Below, piece by piece: positions 25,360 to 34,157 of a stretch of 64,000 nucleotides of DNA. Position numbers and translations under genes: made by a program. Source of the DNA: WRHT01 sp031550525 (GTDB lineage: Bacteria > Desulfobacterota > Desulfovibrionia > Desulfovibrionales > Desulfovibrionaceae). A model generated the notes under the pieces. The model worked only from the letters and a program-made list of their open reading frames with translations. It had not been told where the DNA came from and searched no databases. Numbering within the stretch: position 1 is the first letter of the stretch; every line of letters starts with the position of its first letter. Location: NCBI GenBank assembly GCA_031550525.1, contig JAVBON010000014.1:127287-191286 (forward strand). Direction: 5' to 3'.

Positions 25360-25658
25360 GGTTTACTCCTTATTCGGCAATAGGCCGGATAATATAGTTT
25401 AGATATTCATTTGTAAAGCCCACGCGGCAAGAGACAGCGCCTTGCCGCCTTTTTCACGCGAAAGGGCATAGTTCTATTACTTGCCGGTGGTTTGTCAACC
25501 CATTTTTTACAGCAATCTGCCTGCCCGCTGGTAAATGTGCGGTTATTAAAGCAACCGCTGGGGTCAGGGAGGCTCACACATAGCTGAGGCCGCCGCCCCC
25601 TTTGCGGGCTGAAAGCGCCCAGCGCTCATTAATCCGGCTTCCGCCCTGTATATTTTGT
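25360..25658. other. 299-bp gap between the small basic gene and lysA
   Basis: No ORF with an RBS. A short hairpin GCGGCAAG...CTTGCCGC at 25424-25448 is followed on + by CTTTTTC, but no + strand gene ends there, so it may be a relic. The region should contain the promoter of the small basic gene / FmdB run on the minus strand; I cannot place it confidently. No copy of the long-palindrome element was found. Confidence 0.4.
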
Positions 25659-26924
25659 CTAATCCAGCGGCGTGATCAGGCCCAGCAGGTCTTCAACCGT
25701 TTCCCTGCGCCTGATCAGCTTTACATCCCCGCCGGAGGTTATAAGCACTTCGGCCGGGCGCACGCGCTGGTTGTAGCTTGAAGCCATGGCATAGCAGTAG
25801 GCCCCGGCATCCAAAAAGCCTAGCAGATCGTCTTTTTCTATTTCGGGCAACACGTAATTTTTATGAAGAATATCGCCAGTTTCACAAATATTGCCGACTA
25901 TGGCCTGGGGCATATCCGCCCCTTTGGGCGCGCCGCCCTCAGGCCGGTATATTTCAACATCATGAAACGCATCATACAGCATGGGGCGCGGCAGGATATT
26001 AAAACCAACATCGGTACAGGCATACCTGGTGGGGCCGTTGTTTTTGGTGGCTGTGACCGTGCCCAGCAAAAGGCCGGACTCGGCCGGAACATAGCGGCCC
26101 GGCTCTATAATGAATTCTCCGGCATAGCCGGTTTTAGCCACCCAAGCCTTTACGGCGGCAGTGCACTTTTGGCTGAAGGCGACTATATCAAGGCGCGGCT
26201 CGCCGGCATACTTGCGGTAGGGTATGCCGTAACCGCCGCCGAAATCTATGTATTTAAGACCTTCAAAACCTTCCGCCGTTTCAAGCATCCAGTTTACGGA
26301 CTGCAAAAAGGCATCGGCGTCCATAAACAACGAGCCGACGTGCTGGTTAAGGCCTACCAGCTTCAAATTGTATTTGACGCACAGCGCGCGCATGGCCGGG
26401 TAATCTTCAGGGTTTATGCCGAATTTCGTCTTCTTGCCGCCTGTAATCACTTTTTCGTGATGCCCCAGGCCCATGCCGGGGTTAAGGCGCACCATAACCT
26501 CGCTGCCGGGGGCCACGCGGCCGAAAGTTTCAAGCTGTGATATGGAATCGACACTTACGAGATTGCTGTTGGCAGCGGCGTTTGCCAGCTCCTCGGCGCT
26601 TACGTTATTGCATACGTAAAAAATTTCCTCCCGCTTGAATCCGGCCAATTTGTTAAGCGCAAGCTCGCCTGGGCTCATGGAGTCGACAAACAGGCCCTCG
26701 GAGCGCACAATGCGCAGCAGGTGCGGGTTGGCGTTGGCTTTGGCCGAATAACAAACTTTTACCTGCGGCAGGTTTATAAGCGAGCGCATATCACGGCAAC
26801 TGCGGCGCAAGATGTTCTCGTTATAAACATACAGCGGGCTGCCGTATTCACGCACCAACGCAAAAGGGCTTATGCCCATAAAAAAATTGAGGCCGCTGGT
26901 GTAGGAGGAGCGAATTTCTGACAT
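25659..26924 (-). CDS. lysA: diaminopimelate decarboxylase
   Basis: 421 residues. PLP enzyme that makes lysine from meso-diaminopimelate. The PLP lysine is in VCYSAKANANPHLL (about residues 58-71), the His-Gly region reads LNQHVGSLF, the glycine-rich phosphate loop is FGGGYGIPY (about 222-230), EPGRYVPAESG and GAYCYAMASSYN follow. RBS AAGGA 6 nt upstream. The enzyme belongs to the group IV decarboxylase fold. It stands as its own unit behind the rpsA terminator. Confidence 0.94.
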   Translation of the reverse strand: MSEIRSSYTSGLNFFMGISPFALVREYGSPLYVYNENILRRSCRDMRSLINLPQVKVCYSAKANANPHLLRIVRSEGLFVDSMSPGELALNKLAGFKREEIFYVCNNVSAEELANAAANSNLVSVDSISQLETFGRVAPGSEVMVRLNPGMGLGHHEKVITGGKKTKFGINPEDYPAMRALCVKYNLKLVGLNQHVGSLFMDADAFLQSVNWMLETAEGFEGLKYIDFGGGYGIPYRKYAGEPRLDIVAFSQKCTAAVKAWVAKTGYAGEFIIEPGRYVPAESGLLLGTVTATKNNGPTRYACTDVGFNILPRPMLYDAFHDVEIYRPEGGAPKGADMPQAIVGNICETGDILHKNYVLPEIEKDDLLGFLDAGAYCYAMASSYNQRVRPAEVLITSGGDVKLIRRRETVEDLLGLITPLD

Positions 26925-27153
26925 GGTTTATCCTTTAGTTTAAGGCGCGCACTTAAAGAAAAGCGTTTGGCGGTAGCGCCGCCAGGGAGGCTTTACCGTG
27001 CAAGCCCTTGCCTTTTACGAAAAAAGCCGCGCGTAAGAGCTTGCATAGTTAACACTATAATAACGCCCCCGCAAGCCTGCCGCGCCCTACTTTTAGCGTG
27101 GAACAACATTTAACGGAGATAACCGTAAAAAACGGAAAGAGTTGCTGATAAAA

Positions 27154-27177
27154 AAAGCCACCCTCGCGGGTGGCTTT
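27154..27177 (-). terminator. terminator behind rpsA
   Basis: AAAGCCACCC pairs with GGGTGGCTTT around TCGC; on the minus strand the stem is followed by TTTTTTAT. It lies 20 nt behind the rpsA stop. Confidence 0.92.
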
Positions 27178-27196
27178 TAACAAACAGTAGTTACAA

Positions 27197-28936
27197 TTAG
27201 GCGTCTTCGTTGCCTTCTTCAAGCTTTTGCTTGAGCAGGTCGCCCAGGTTCTGGCCGCCACCGGCAGCGTCAGGCCCGGCAGTGCGCATTTCCCTTGCTG
27301 GTTTCTTGCGCTCTTCGCTTTCTTCCTTAAGCTGTTTTATGGAAAGGCCAAGGCGGCGTTCTTCAGCCGACACATGAATGACTTTGGCCTCGATGGTTTC
27401 GCCTTCTTTATACAATTCAGAGGGGCTTTTTATCTTTTTGTTGCTGATTTCGGAAACATGCACCAGGCCTTCAATGCCTTCCTGCACTTCCACAAACAGG
27501 CCGAAATCGGTGATGTTGGTAACAACGCCGTTAACGGTGGAACCTACCGGATATTTATCCGGCACATAGCTCCACGGGTCTTCCTGCAACTGTTTTATGC
27601 CCAAGGTGAACTTTTCGTTTTCCTGATCAACGGTAAGCACTTTGGCCTGCACCACGTCGCCCACCTGGAAAAGCTCGTTGGGGTGGCGGATTTTCTTGGT
27701 CCAGCTAATGTCGGAAACGTGAATAAGGCCGTCAATGCCGTCTTCAATGCCTATAAACATGCCGAATTCGGTAATGTTTTTAATGGCGCCTTCAAGGATG
27801 GTGCCTTCAGGGAACTTGACTGCAACCACTTCCCACGGGTTTTCCTTAATCTGCTTCATGCCGAGGGAGATGCGCTTTTTGGAGGAATCGACCCCAAGCA
27901 CCACCACATCGACTTCATCGCCGGGGTGTACCATTTGCGAAGGATGACGCAACTTACGGGTCCAAGACATTTCAGAGATATGCACCAGACCTTCCACTCC
28001 GCTTTCAAGCTCGACAAACGCGCCGTAGTCGACCAAGTTGGTCACTTTGCCCTTGAAAGTAGCGTTTTCGGGGAACTTCTCGTTGATGTCCAGCCACGGG
28101 TCTTCCACCAACTGCTTCAGGCCGAGGGAGACTTTGTTGTTGTCCTTATCAAAGGAAAGCACCCTAAGCTCAAGCTCTTGGCCCAGCGACACAATTTCTC
28201 TGGGGTGGCGAATGCGCTTCCAAGACATGTCGGTGATGTGCAAGAGGCCGTCAAGGCCGCCCAAATCAACAAACACGCCGTATTCGGTAATATTTTTGAC
28301 GCGTCCGGTAACCATCTGGCCTTCTTCAAGGGTGGTCAGCAAATCCTGACGCTTGGAGTCACGATCTTCTTCAAGCAATACGCGGCGGGAAACTATAACG
28401 TTACTGCGGCGGCGGTTGATTTTGAGCACGCGGAATTCATATTCCTGATTAACCAGGGCGTCCATATCCGGCACGGGGCGCAAATCTACGTGCGAGCCGG
28501 GCAAAAACGCCTCAACTCCGCCCAGATCCACCGTGTACCCGCCCTTTATGCGGCGCAGTATACGGCCGGTGCAGATACCGCCGTTTTCAAGCACGGCTTC
28601 AAGCTGGTCAAATACCTGCATACGCTTGGCTTTTTCATAGGACAAGACTATGGAGCCTTCCTGCTCGTTCTTGCGCACTACAAAAACATCTACCTTATCG
28701 CCTACTTTAACGGCAAGCTGCCCGGCGGAATCCATAAACTCGGAGGCAGGTATCTGCCCCTCGGATTTAAAGTTAACGTCCACCAGTACGTTATCGGCGT
28801 CAATACGCACCACCTCGCCTTTAACGATGGAGCCTTCGTCAAGGTCGCCGAAATCCGGATTAAGGTAGCTTTCAAGGGCGCTTTCAAAATTGATGTCGCC
28901 ATCAAAGCCCATGTCTTGTTCAGAAGTTACAGTCAT
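27197..28936 (-). CDS. rpsA: 30S ribosomal protein S1
   Basis: 579 residues with six S1 (OB-fold) repeats at roughly 35-105, 120-185, 205-273, 290-360, 377-447 and 464-533. Repeats are visible as recurring blocks such as YGVFVDLGGLDGLLHITDMS, YGAFVELESGVEGLVHISEMS and FGLFVEVQEGIEGLVHVSEIS. S1 recruits mRNA to the 30S subunit. Length and repeat number match proteobacterial S1. The start has a strong RBS (GGAGG, 7-nt spacing). A leader of about 65 nt separates it from a TATAAT box. Confidence 0.97.
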   Translation of the reverse strand: MTVTSEQDMGFDGDINFESALESYLNPDFGDLDEGSIVKGEVVRIDADNVLVDVNFKSEGQIPASEFMDSAGQLAVKVGDKVDVFVVRKNEQEGSIVLSYEKAKRMQVFDQLEAVLENGGICTGRILRRIKGGYTVDLGGVEAFLPGSHVDLRPVPDMDALVNQEYEFRVLKINRRRSNVIVSRRVLLEEDRDSKRQDLLTTLEEGQMVTGRVKNITEYGVFVDLGGLDGLLHITDMSWKRIRHPREIVSLGQELELRVLSFDKDNNKVSLGLKQLVEDPWLDINEKFPENATFKGKVTNLVDYGAFVELESGVEGLVHISEMSWTRKLRHPSQMVHPGDEVDVVVLGVDSSKKRISLGMKQIKENPWEVVAVKFPEGTILEGAIKNITEFGMFIGIEDGIDGLIHVSDISWTKKIRHPNELFQVGDVVQAKVLTVDQENEKFTLGIKQLQEDPWSYVPDKYPVGSTVNGVVTNITDFGLFVEVQEGIEGLVHVSEISNKKIKSPSELYKEGETIEAKVIHVSAEERRLGLSIKQLKEESEERKKPAREMRTAGPDAAGGGQNLGDLLKQKLEEGNEDA

Positions 28937-29008
28937 TACATTTCCTCCAACCGCAAAATTCCCTTATTTCTGATTTTAAGGTTTGGTTCAAATATCAAAA
29001 TCGCAAAA

Positions 29009-29014
29009 ATTATA
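29009..29014 (-). promoter_or_regulatory. rpsA: -10 hexamer of the likely rpsA promoter
   Basis: TATAAT on the minus strand, about 72 nt before the rpsA start. No good -35 is present at 16-18 bp upstream, so the assignment rests on the -10 and position alone. Confidence 0.42.
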
Positions 29015-29187
29015 CAATAGAAAAAGGCTTGACATCTGAATTATTTTTGCGTGATTAAATTTTTTTTCCTTGCTTATACCGTAAGTTAGCGACGGCCAAG
29101 AATAAAAACATTCATAAAAATAATTTTATTGCACTTTCCCCACAAAGCCACGGCATGGGCGGTCTGGCAAACTGTTTTTAGCACATG

Positions 29188-29205
29188 AGCAGCAAATTTG
29201 CTGCT
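29188..29205. repeat. 18-bp perfect palindrome
   Basis: AGCAGCAAATTTGCTGCT, in the gap between the rpsA promoter region and the ABC-F remnant. On the minus strand it would lie just behind the remnant's stop and could be part of that gene's old terminator; the minus-strand continuation has no T-tract. Confidence 0.4.
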
Positions 29206-29227
29206 ACGGCAAACCGCAACAACGGCA

Positions 29228-29515
29228 TCACGCCTCCAGTTCCAAAACTCTTGTCGCAACATGCTCCGGGAGCATTTGGTCGTGCTCCGCCAAAATTATG
29301 CCGGGAGCGTATTCCGCAAGCAAATCCTCCAACCGCATACACGAAATAGCACCAATATAATTCAGAGGTTCATCCCATACATGTAAATTGGCCTCTTCAC
29401 GCGGGCTGGCCGCGAGCATGGCTTTTTTCTTCTGGCCCGCGCTAAAATCGGCAATATCCGCCTGCAAAAAAGTGGACAAAGCGCGGGCCAAAGGGCAATA
29501 TGCCACAGATACCCT
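29228..29515 (-). pseudogene. 3' fragment of an ABC-F ATPase gene
   Basis: An open stretch of about 95 codons encodes the C-terminus of an ABC-F (Lsa/Vga-type ribosome-protection) ATPase: the signature FSAGQKKKAMLA, Walker B LHVWDEPLN, and the switch LAEHDQML. The N-terminal ABC domain, the linker and the Walker A of the second domain are missing. Upstream, the frame runs on only as antisense of polA, so the 5' part of the gene has been replaced by or lost against the polA region. Presumably not functional. It lies head-to-head with polA, 46 nt apart. Confidence 0.75.
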
Positions 29516-29560
29516 TGTCTTTAACCTGCTTTGGCAAGCCTTTGCATATACGGAGTTTTC

Positions 29561-32392
29561 ATGCCCATTCGCCAGCGCCTGGAGTTGAAAAATGATCCCG
29601 TCTTTTTGATGGACGGTTCGGCTTATGTCTTCCGCAGTTTTTACGCCAATCAGAATATGACGCGTTCCGACGGCATGCCGACGAACGTGCTGTATATGGT
29701 GCTGCGTCTGCTCTTCAAGCTGTTGCGCGAAGAAACTCCCTCCTACTTCGCCTTTGTGCTGGACGGGCGCGGCAAAAACTTCCGTCACCGCCTTTACTCC
29801 GAATACAAGGCCAACCGCTCGGCCACACCCGAGCCGCTGGCCATGCAACTGGCCCCCCTGCGCGACGCGCTGGATAAAATGGGCATTGCCTGCATAGTTT
29901 CAGAAGACTGCGAGGCCGACGACTGCATAGCCTCCATGGCCGCGCGTTTCAGCCAGGAGAGGCCGGTGGTTATTCTGGGCGCGGATAAAGATCTTAAGCA
30001 ATGCCTCTCGCCCAACGTGTATATTTGGGATCCTTCCGCCAAAGCCGAACGCATAATCACTCTGGACAGTTTTATTGATGAAGAAGGCTTCAAGCCGCAA
30101 TACTGGCCGGACTACCAGGCCATTGTTGGCGACTCCAGCGACAATATACCAGGCGTGCCGGGCATAGGGGCCAAGGGCGCCAATACCCTGATGCGCGCCT
30201 TTAACGGGCTGGAAGATATTTTCAGCCGCTTTGCCGCCGTGCCGCCCGCCCTGCGTAAAAAGCTGGAAGGGCACGAGGAGCATGCCGTAATGTCGCGCAA
30301 ACTTACCACCCTTATGTGCGACGCCTGCCCCGATGTGGGGTTGGGCTCCCTTGCGCCGCGCCCCCCAAAGCAAAAAGAGCTTATGGAGTTTTTAAACGAT
30401 TACGAGCTGCGCACCCTTGCCCGCGAGCTTTCTTCCATGCTGCGCATAAACGGGGCCTACTCCGAGGCGCAGGGCAAAACAACCGCGCCATCGGCCCTTA
30501 CCACCGGGTTTAAAACCTCCTACTCCGTCAAACCGGCGCAAAACAGCGGCGAAAAGGCGGAAGCCCCCACGCAGGCGGCTCAGCAAGACAAGGGCCTGCC
30601 CCTGTTTGATTATGCCGCGCCAGCCCAAGCCGCCGCACAGCAATGGAGCCTGTTTGAGCAAGCGGCCCCGGCAAGCGGTTTTTCAGCCGATGCCGCGCCG
30701 CTGCTGCAAGACTTAAGCGAGTTAGCCGCCTCGCGGGAAATAGCCCTGATACCGCTCTGCGATGTGATCGGCGTTAAAAACGACCTCCGCCTGCTACTGG
30801 GTGATGGAAAAAAAGAATTTATCTGTACCCTTCCGGCAAAAGACGGCAGCGGCCAACTTACCCTCACGCCCGGTCTGGTTGAGGCGTTGCGCGGTAAAAC
30901 TGTAATTGCGCCCGGTCTCAAGCAGGTATGCGAGTTGTACCCGCAACTGCGGCAGTTGCCCCTATCCGCCTGCTTTGACCTCAGCTTGTCCGCCTGGCTT
31001 TTAAGCCCGGAAGAATACGACTACAGCTTTGCCAGGCTCACACGCCGCTGGGGTGCTGAGGCCACAGCCATGCAGGGGCAGGGTGAGTCGGCATCAAGCC
31101 CCACGGCCCTTGCGCTGGGCATGCGAAAGCTGTTGGAGGAGCGCCTTAAAGCCCAGCAGCTTTACCCGCTGCTGCGCGATATGGAAATGCCCCTTATACC
31201 TGTGCTGCTGGATATGCAGGAAGCCGGAATAGGCATAGATCAGGACGCTTTCAAAGCCTTTCTGGATGAAACACAGGGCAAATTGAATGCCTTGACCAGC
31301 CATATATATGAAGCGGCCGGGCAGGAGTTCAACATCCGCTCCGCCCGCCAGCTTGGCGATATTTTGTATGAAAAGCTGGAACTGCCCCGCTCGCGCAAAA
31401 CAGCCGGCGGGCAGGCCTCCACTTCGCAGGAATCTTTGGAAAAACTGCAAGGCAAACACCCCGTAATCGATTACATACTGGAGTACCGCAAGCTGGAAAA
31501 ATTGCGCTCCACCTATCTGGAGCCGTTGCCCAAAATAGCCGATGCGCAAAACCGCCTGCATACCAGCTTCAACCAAAGCTCCACCGCCACGGGCAGGCTT
31601 TCTTCCAGCAATCCCAACCTGCAAAACATACCGGTGCGCGGCGGCTTGGGCGAGCGAATGCGCGCCTGCTTTACCGCCCCGGCGGGCAAACTCATTGTAT
31701 CCGCTGACTATTCGCAAATAGAGCTGCGCGTGCTGGCGCACCTGTCGCAAGATCCCACCCTGCTGGACGCCTTCAGCAAAGGCGAGGATATTCACAGCCG
31801 CACGGCCTCGCTTATATTTGAAACGGACCCGGCGCAGGTTACGCCGGATCAGCGCCGCAACGCCAAAACCATAAACTTCGGGCTGGTTTACGGCATGGGG
31901 CCGCAAAAGCTGGCCCAAGACCTTGGCATAGGCATGAAGGAAGCCAAATTATTTATAGACCGCTACTTCGAGCGCCTTGGCAAACTGCGCGAGTACTTCG
32001 ATTTTGTGGAAAAAAGCGCCAAAGAGCATGGTTTTGTAAGCACCATGACCGGACGCCGCCGCTATACGCCGGAAATACTTTCCGCCAACCAGCAGTTGCG
32101 CTCGCAAGCGCGCAGGCAGGCCATAAACACCTGCATACAGGGCAGCGCCGCCGACGTAATAAAGCTGGCCATGCTGGCCGCCGCGCAAGACGCAACCCTA
32201 AAAAAACTGGATGCACGGTTAATATTGCAAATACACGACGAACTGCTGCTGGAATGCCCAGAAAACACCGCCCAAGAGGCCGGAATACGTTTGGCGGAAA
32301 TTATGTCCGCCGTAAAGCCCGGCGGGCAGACGCTATCCGTGCCGCTACTGGTGGATTACGGCACCGGGCGCAGTTGGGCGGATGCGCATTAG
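29561..32392 (+). CDS. polA: DNA polymerase I
   Basis: 943 residues from ATG 29561 (GGAG 6 nt upstream; an earlier ATG at 29531 has no RBS). The 5'-3' exonuclease domain holds LMDGSAYVFRSFYA, CEADDCIASMA, LGADKDLKQCL and GDSSDNIPGVPGIGAKG. The 3'-5' proofreading domain region (about 350-540) is present by fold (FDLSLSAWLLSPEEYDYS) but the DxE metal-binding motifs are not seen, so proofreading is probably lost. Polymerase motifs A (YSQIELRVLAHLSQD), B (RRNAKTINFGLVYGMG) and C (QIHDELLLECP) are intact. An Ala/Gln-rich linker sits near residues 300-370. Confidence 0.95.
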   Translation: MPIRQRLELKNDPVFLMDGSAYVFRSFYANQNMTRSDGMPTNVLYMVLRLLFKLLREETPSYFAFVLDGRGKNFRHRLYSEYKANRSATPEPLAMQLAPLRDALDKMGIACIVSEDCEADDCIASMAARFSQERPVVILGADKDLKQCLSPNVYIWDPSAKAERIITLDSFIDEEGFKPQYWPDYQAIVGDSSDNIPGVPGIGAKGANTLMRAFNGLEDIFSRFAAVPPALRKKLEGHEEHAVMSRKLTTLMCDACPDVGLGSLAPRPPKQKELMEFLNDYELRTLARELSSMLRINGAYSEAQGKTTAPSALTTGFKTSYSVKPAQNSGEKAEAPTQAAQQDKGLPLFDYAAPAQAAAQQWSLFEQAAPASGFSADAAPLLQDLSELAASREIALIPLCDVIGVKNDLRLLLGDGKKEFICTLPAKDGSGQLTLTPGLVEALRGKTVIAPGLKQVCELYPQLRQLPLSACFDLSLSAWLLSPEEYDYSFARLTRRWGAEATAMQGQGESASSPTALALGMRKLLEERLKAQQLYPLLRDMEMPLIPVLLDMQEAGIGIDQDAFKAFLDETQGKLNALTSHIYEAAGQEFNIRSARQLGDILYEKLELPRSRKTAGGQASTSQESLEKLQGKHPVIDYILEYRKLEKLRSTYLEPLPKIADAQNRLHTSFNQSSTATGRLSSSNPNLQNIPVRGGLGERMRACFTAPAGKLIVSADYSQIELRVLAHLSQDPTLLDAFSKGEDIHSRTASLIFETDPAQVTPDQRRNAKTINFGLVYGMGPQKLAQDLGIGMKEAKLFIDRYFERLGKLREYFDFVEKSAKEHGFVSTMTGRRRYTPEILSANQQLRSQARRQAINTCIQGSAADVIKLAMLAAAQDATLKKLDARLILQIHDELLLECPENTAQEAGIRLAEIMSAVKPGGQTLSVPLLVDYGTGRSWADAH

Positions 32393-32446
32393 GGGGCGGA
32401 GCCCCTGGCTCCTATAGCGCACTTGGTGCGGATGTAAGATGAATAT

Positions 32447-32524
32447 AGATGTAAGCGGCATAGCCGCGAATATAATAGAGGGCTGCTCGTCCCTCTTATA
32501 TTCGCGGCTATGCCGCTTACATCT
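32447..32524. repeat. 78-nt near-perfect hairpin behind polA
   Basis: AGATGTAAGCGGCATAGCCG and onward (left arm 32447-32482) pairs with the right arm 32491-32524 over 28 contiguous base pairs, then a 2-nt bulge and 6 more pairs, around an 8-nt loop (CTGCTCGT). A T-rich run follows on + (CTTTTCTT). It is much longer than an ordinary terminator, and the arm sequence shows a resemblance to AGATGAATATGC...GCGG near 56480-56510, so it may be a small palindromic repeat family as well as the polA terminator. Confidence 0.75.
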
Positions 32525-32580
32525 TTTCTTCCACCGCCCCGAAGGGTCTTTCTCATTCTCTTACGTCATGCGCCATTAAT

Positions 32581-32618
32581 AGTAAAAAATGGACAGATAA
32601 ATCTGCCCATTTTTTACT
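32581..32618. terminator. bidirectional terminator between polA and yebC
   Basis: AGTAAAAAATGGACAGAT pairs with ATCTGCCCATTTTTTACT (17 of 18) around a 2-nt spacer. A/T tracts flank both arms, and it lies between converging genes. Confidence 0.8.
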
Positions 32619-32640
32619 AACGCGCTTCGCGCGTCCATTT

Positions 32641-32676
32641 ATTTATTAATCTTCAAATTATTTATTAATCTTCAAA
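32641..32676. repeat. 17-bp tandem duplication at the yebC 3' end
   Basis: ATTTATTAATCTTCAAA occurs at 32641-32657 and again at 32660-32676. The second copy contains the yebC stop codon, so the duplication copied the last codons of yebC and the stop. Confidence 0.85.
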
Positions 32677-33399
32677 CGCTTCGTCCGGCAAATCGAAGTT
32701 ACCGTAAACGTTTTGCACGTCTTCGTTTTCTTCCAGCGCATCCACCAGTTTAAGCAATTTTTTTCCGTTTTCCACGTCCAAATTTATGCTGGTTTGCGGC
32801 ACCATGCCAACCTCGGCGCTCTCAGGCGTAATTCCAGCGGCTTCAAAGGCTTCCTGCAAGGTTACAAAATCGCCCTGCTGGCACTGCACTTCCCACGCAT
32901 CGCCGTTATCCACTATATCTTCCGCGCCATGCTCAAGCCCTATTTCCATAAGCCGGTCTTCAGTGTGCTTTTTATCGAAGGTAAACACGCCTTTGCGGCT
33001 AAACATCCAAGCGACGCTTCCGCTCTCGCCCATGGCGCCGTTGTACTTGTTAAAAATAAAACGCACTTCTGCAACGGTGCGGTTGCGGTTATCGGTGGCG
33101 GCTTCCACCAGCAGGGCCACGCCGCCGGGGCCGTAGCCTTCGTACATTATTTCCGTCAAATCTCCGCCAGCCTCTTCGCCTGTGCCTTTGCGGATGGCGC
33201 TGTCAATTTTATCTTTGGGCAGGTTTACGGCCTTGGCAGCGGCAATGGCCGCGCGCAGACGTGCGTTGTAGTTGGGATCGCCACCGCCCTTGGCCGCGAT
33301 GATAATTTCCTTGGCCGCCTTGGTAAAGGCCTTGCCACGTTTAACATCTTGCGCACCTTTACGGTATTTTGTGGTTTTCCACTTGCTATGTCCGGACAT
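32665..33399 (-). CDS. yebC: YebC/PmpR-family protein
   Basis: 244 residues from ATG 33399 (AGGAG 5 nt upstream; the in-frame opening to 33459 is non-native). Family features are strong: MSGHSKWKTTKYRKGAQDVK at the start, KAFTKAAKEIIIAAKGGGDP, IDSAIRKGTGEEAGGDLTE-type block, and MYEGYGPGGVALLVEAATDN. Family proteins act as transcription regulators or translation factors at stalling motifs; cytoplasmic. Normal length. Confidence 0.93.
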   Translation of the reverse strand: MSGHSKWKTTKYRKGAQDVKRGKAFTKAAKEIIIAAKGGGDPNYNARLRAAIAAAKAVNLPKDKIDSAIRKGTGEEAGGDLTEIMYEGYGPGGVALLVEAATDNRNRTVAEVRFIFNKYNGAMGESGSVAWMFSRKGVFTFDKKHTEDRLMEIGLEHGAEDIVDNGDAWEVQCQQGDFVTLQEAFEAAGITPESAEVGMVPQTSINLDVENGKKLLKLVDALEENEDVQNVYGNFDLPDEAFED

Positions 33400-33491
33400 G
33401 ATCACTCCTGAAATCCAGTTAAAATTAAATTTACCTGCCTGCCCTGCGGGCAACGGCAAAAGCCAGAAGTACCTTGTAGCAAAGATAACTT

Positions 33492-34106
33492 CTAATCTCC
33501 TGGATCAGGCGGTGGTAGACCTTTATAACCCATTGCTATATAAAAACTTTCCATACTTTCTGAACGTGAGCTGTCTGGCTTGAAAGATTTGACAACATCA
33601 AAGCATTTACGAAGCTGCTCGGAATAAGCTTTGATATCCGGCCCCATGAAAAACTTGACTACAAAACTCCCGCCCTTTATCAAACACTTCTGTGCCAGGT
33701 AAAGGGCTTCTTCAACCAGCGCGGCGGAACGCGCCTGATCCGTGGCCCTGTGCCCGGTAGTGCTCGGGGCCATATCGGACATTACAACATCAAACGGGGC
33801 GGCCGCGGCCAAGGCGGCCTCAAACTCCGGCGCGGGCCTGAAAATATCGCCCTGCATAAAACTAACCTGCGGCGGGAAAATAACATCGGTATTTTGCAGG
33901 TCAAGCCCCAGCACAAGGCCTTTCTCGCCGACAAACTCGGCCGCGCCCAAAGACCAGGAGCCGGGGGCCGCGCCCAAATCCAGCACTTTCATACCCGGCC
34001 TGAATATTTTAAAACGCTTGTTAATTTCTTTAAGCTTATATACGGATCTGGCCGGATAATTTTCCTGCTTGGCCTTCAAAAAGTAGTAATCGCGGTATTT
34101 TTTCAT
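33492..34106 (-). CDS. rlmE: 23S rRNA (uridine-2'-O)-methyltransferase RlmE/FtsJ
   Basis: 204 residues. Methylates U2552 of 23S rRNA. The K-D-K-E tetrad of the family is visible: Lys in ARSVYKL, Asp in MSDMAPST, Lys in VVKFF, Glu in SMESFYIAMGY. The SAM loop is VLDLGAAPGSWSLG. Start at ATG 34106 faces the divergent glycosyltransferase gene. Normal length. Confidence 0.93.
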   Translation of the reverse strand: MKKYRDYYFLKAKQENYPARSVYKLKEINKRFKIFRPGMKVLDLGAAPGSWSLGAAEFVGEKGLVLGLDLQNTDVIFPPQVSFMQGDIFRPAPEFEAALAAAAPFDVVMSDMAPSTTGHRATDQARSAALVEEALYLAQKCLIKGGSFVVKFFMGPDIKAYSEQLRKCFDVVKSFKPDSSRSESMESFYIAMGYKGLPPPDPGD

Positions 34107-34157
34107 GTCTGGACCCTGCTATAAACCAAAAACCTCAAATCGCCAAGTGAACTGTTA

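Noticed and set aside
25424..25448. Hairpin with following CTTTTTC as a terminator
   Set aside because: Its orientation would terminate + transcription, but no + gene lies upstream; both flanking genes are on the minus strand.
27227..29020. A 597-codon open frame on + opposite rpsA
   Set aside because: It is the antisense shadow of the six S1 repeats; no RBS, no domain, while the minus strand encodes an unmistakable ribosomal S1.
29029..29057. TTGACA on + in the rpsA-polA gap as a polA promoter
   Set aside because: The matching -10 (TGATTA at 17-bp spacing) is poor and polA starts 500 nt away beyond the ABC-F remnant.
29516..29848. Upstream part of the open frame that contains the ABC-F remnant
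   Set aside because: This part is antisense to the polA 5' coding region and shows no ABC-F similarity; only the last ~95 codons do.
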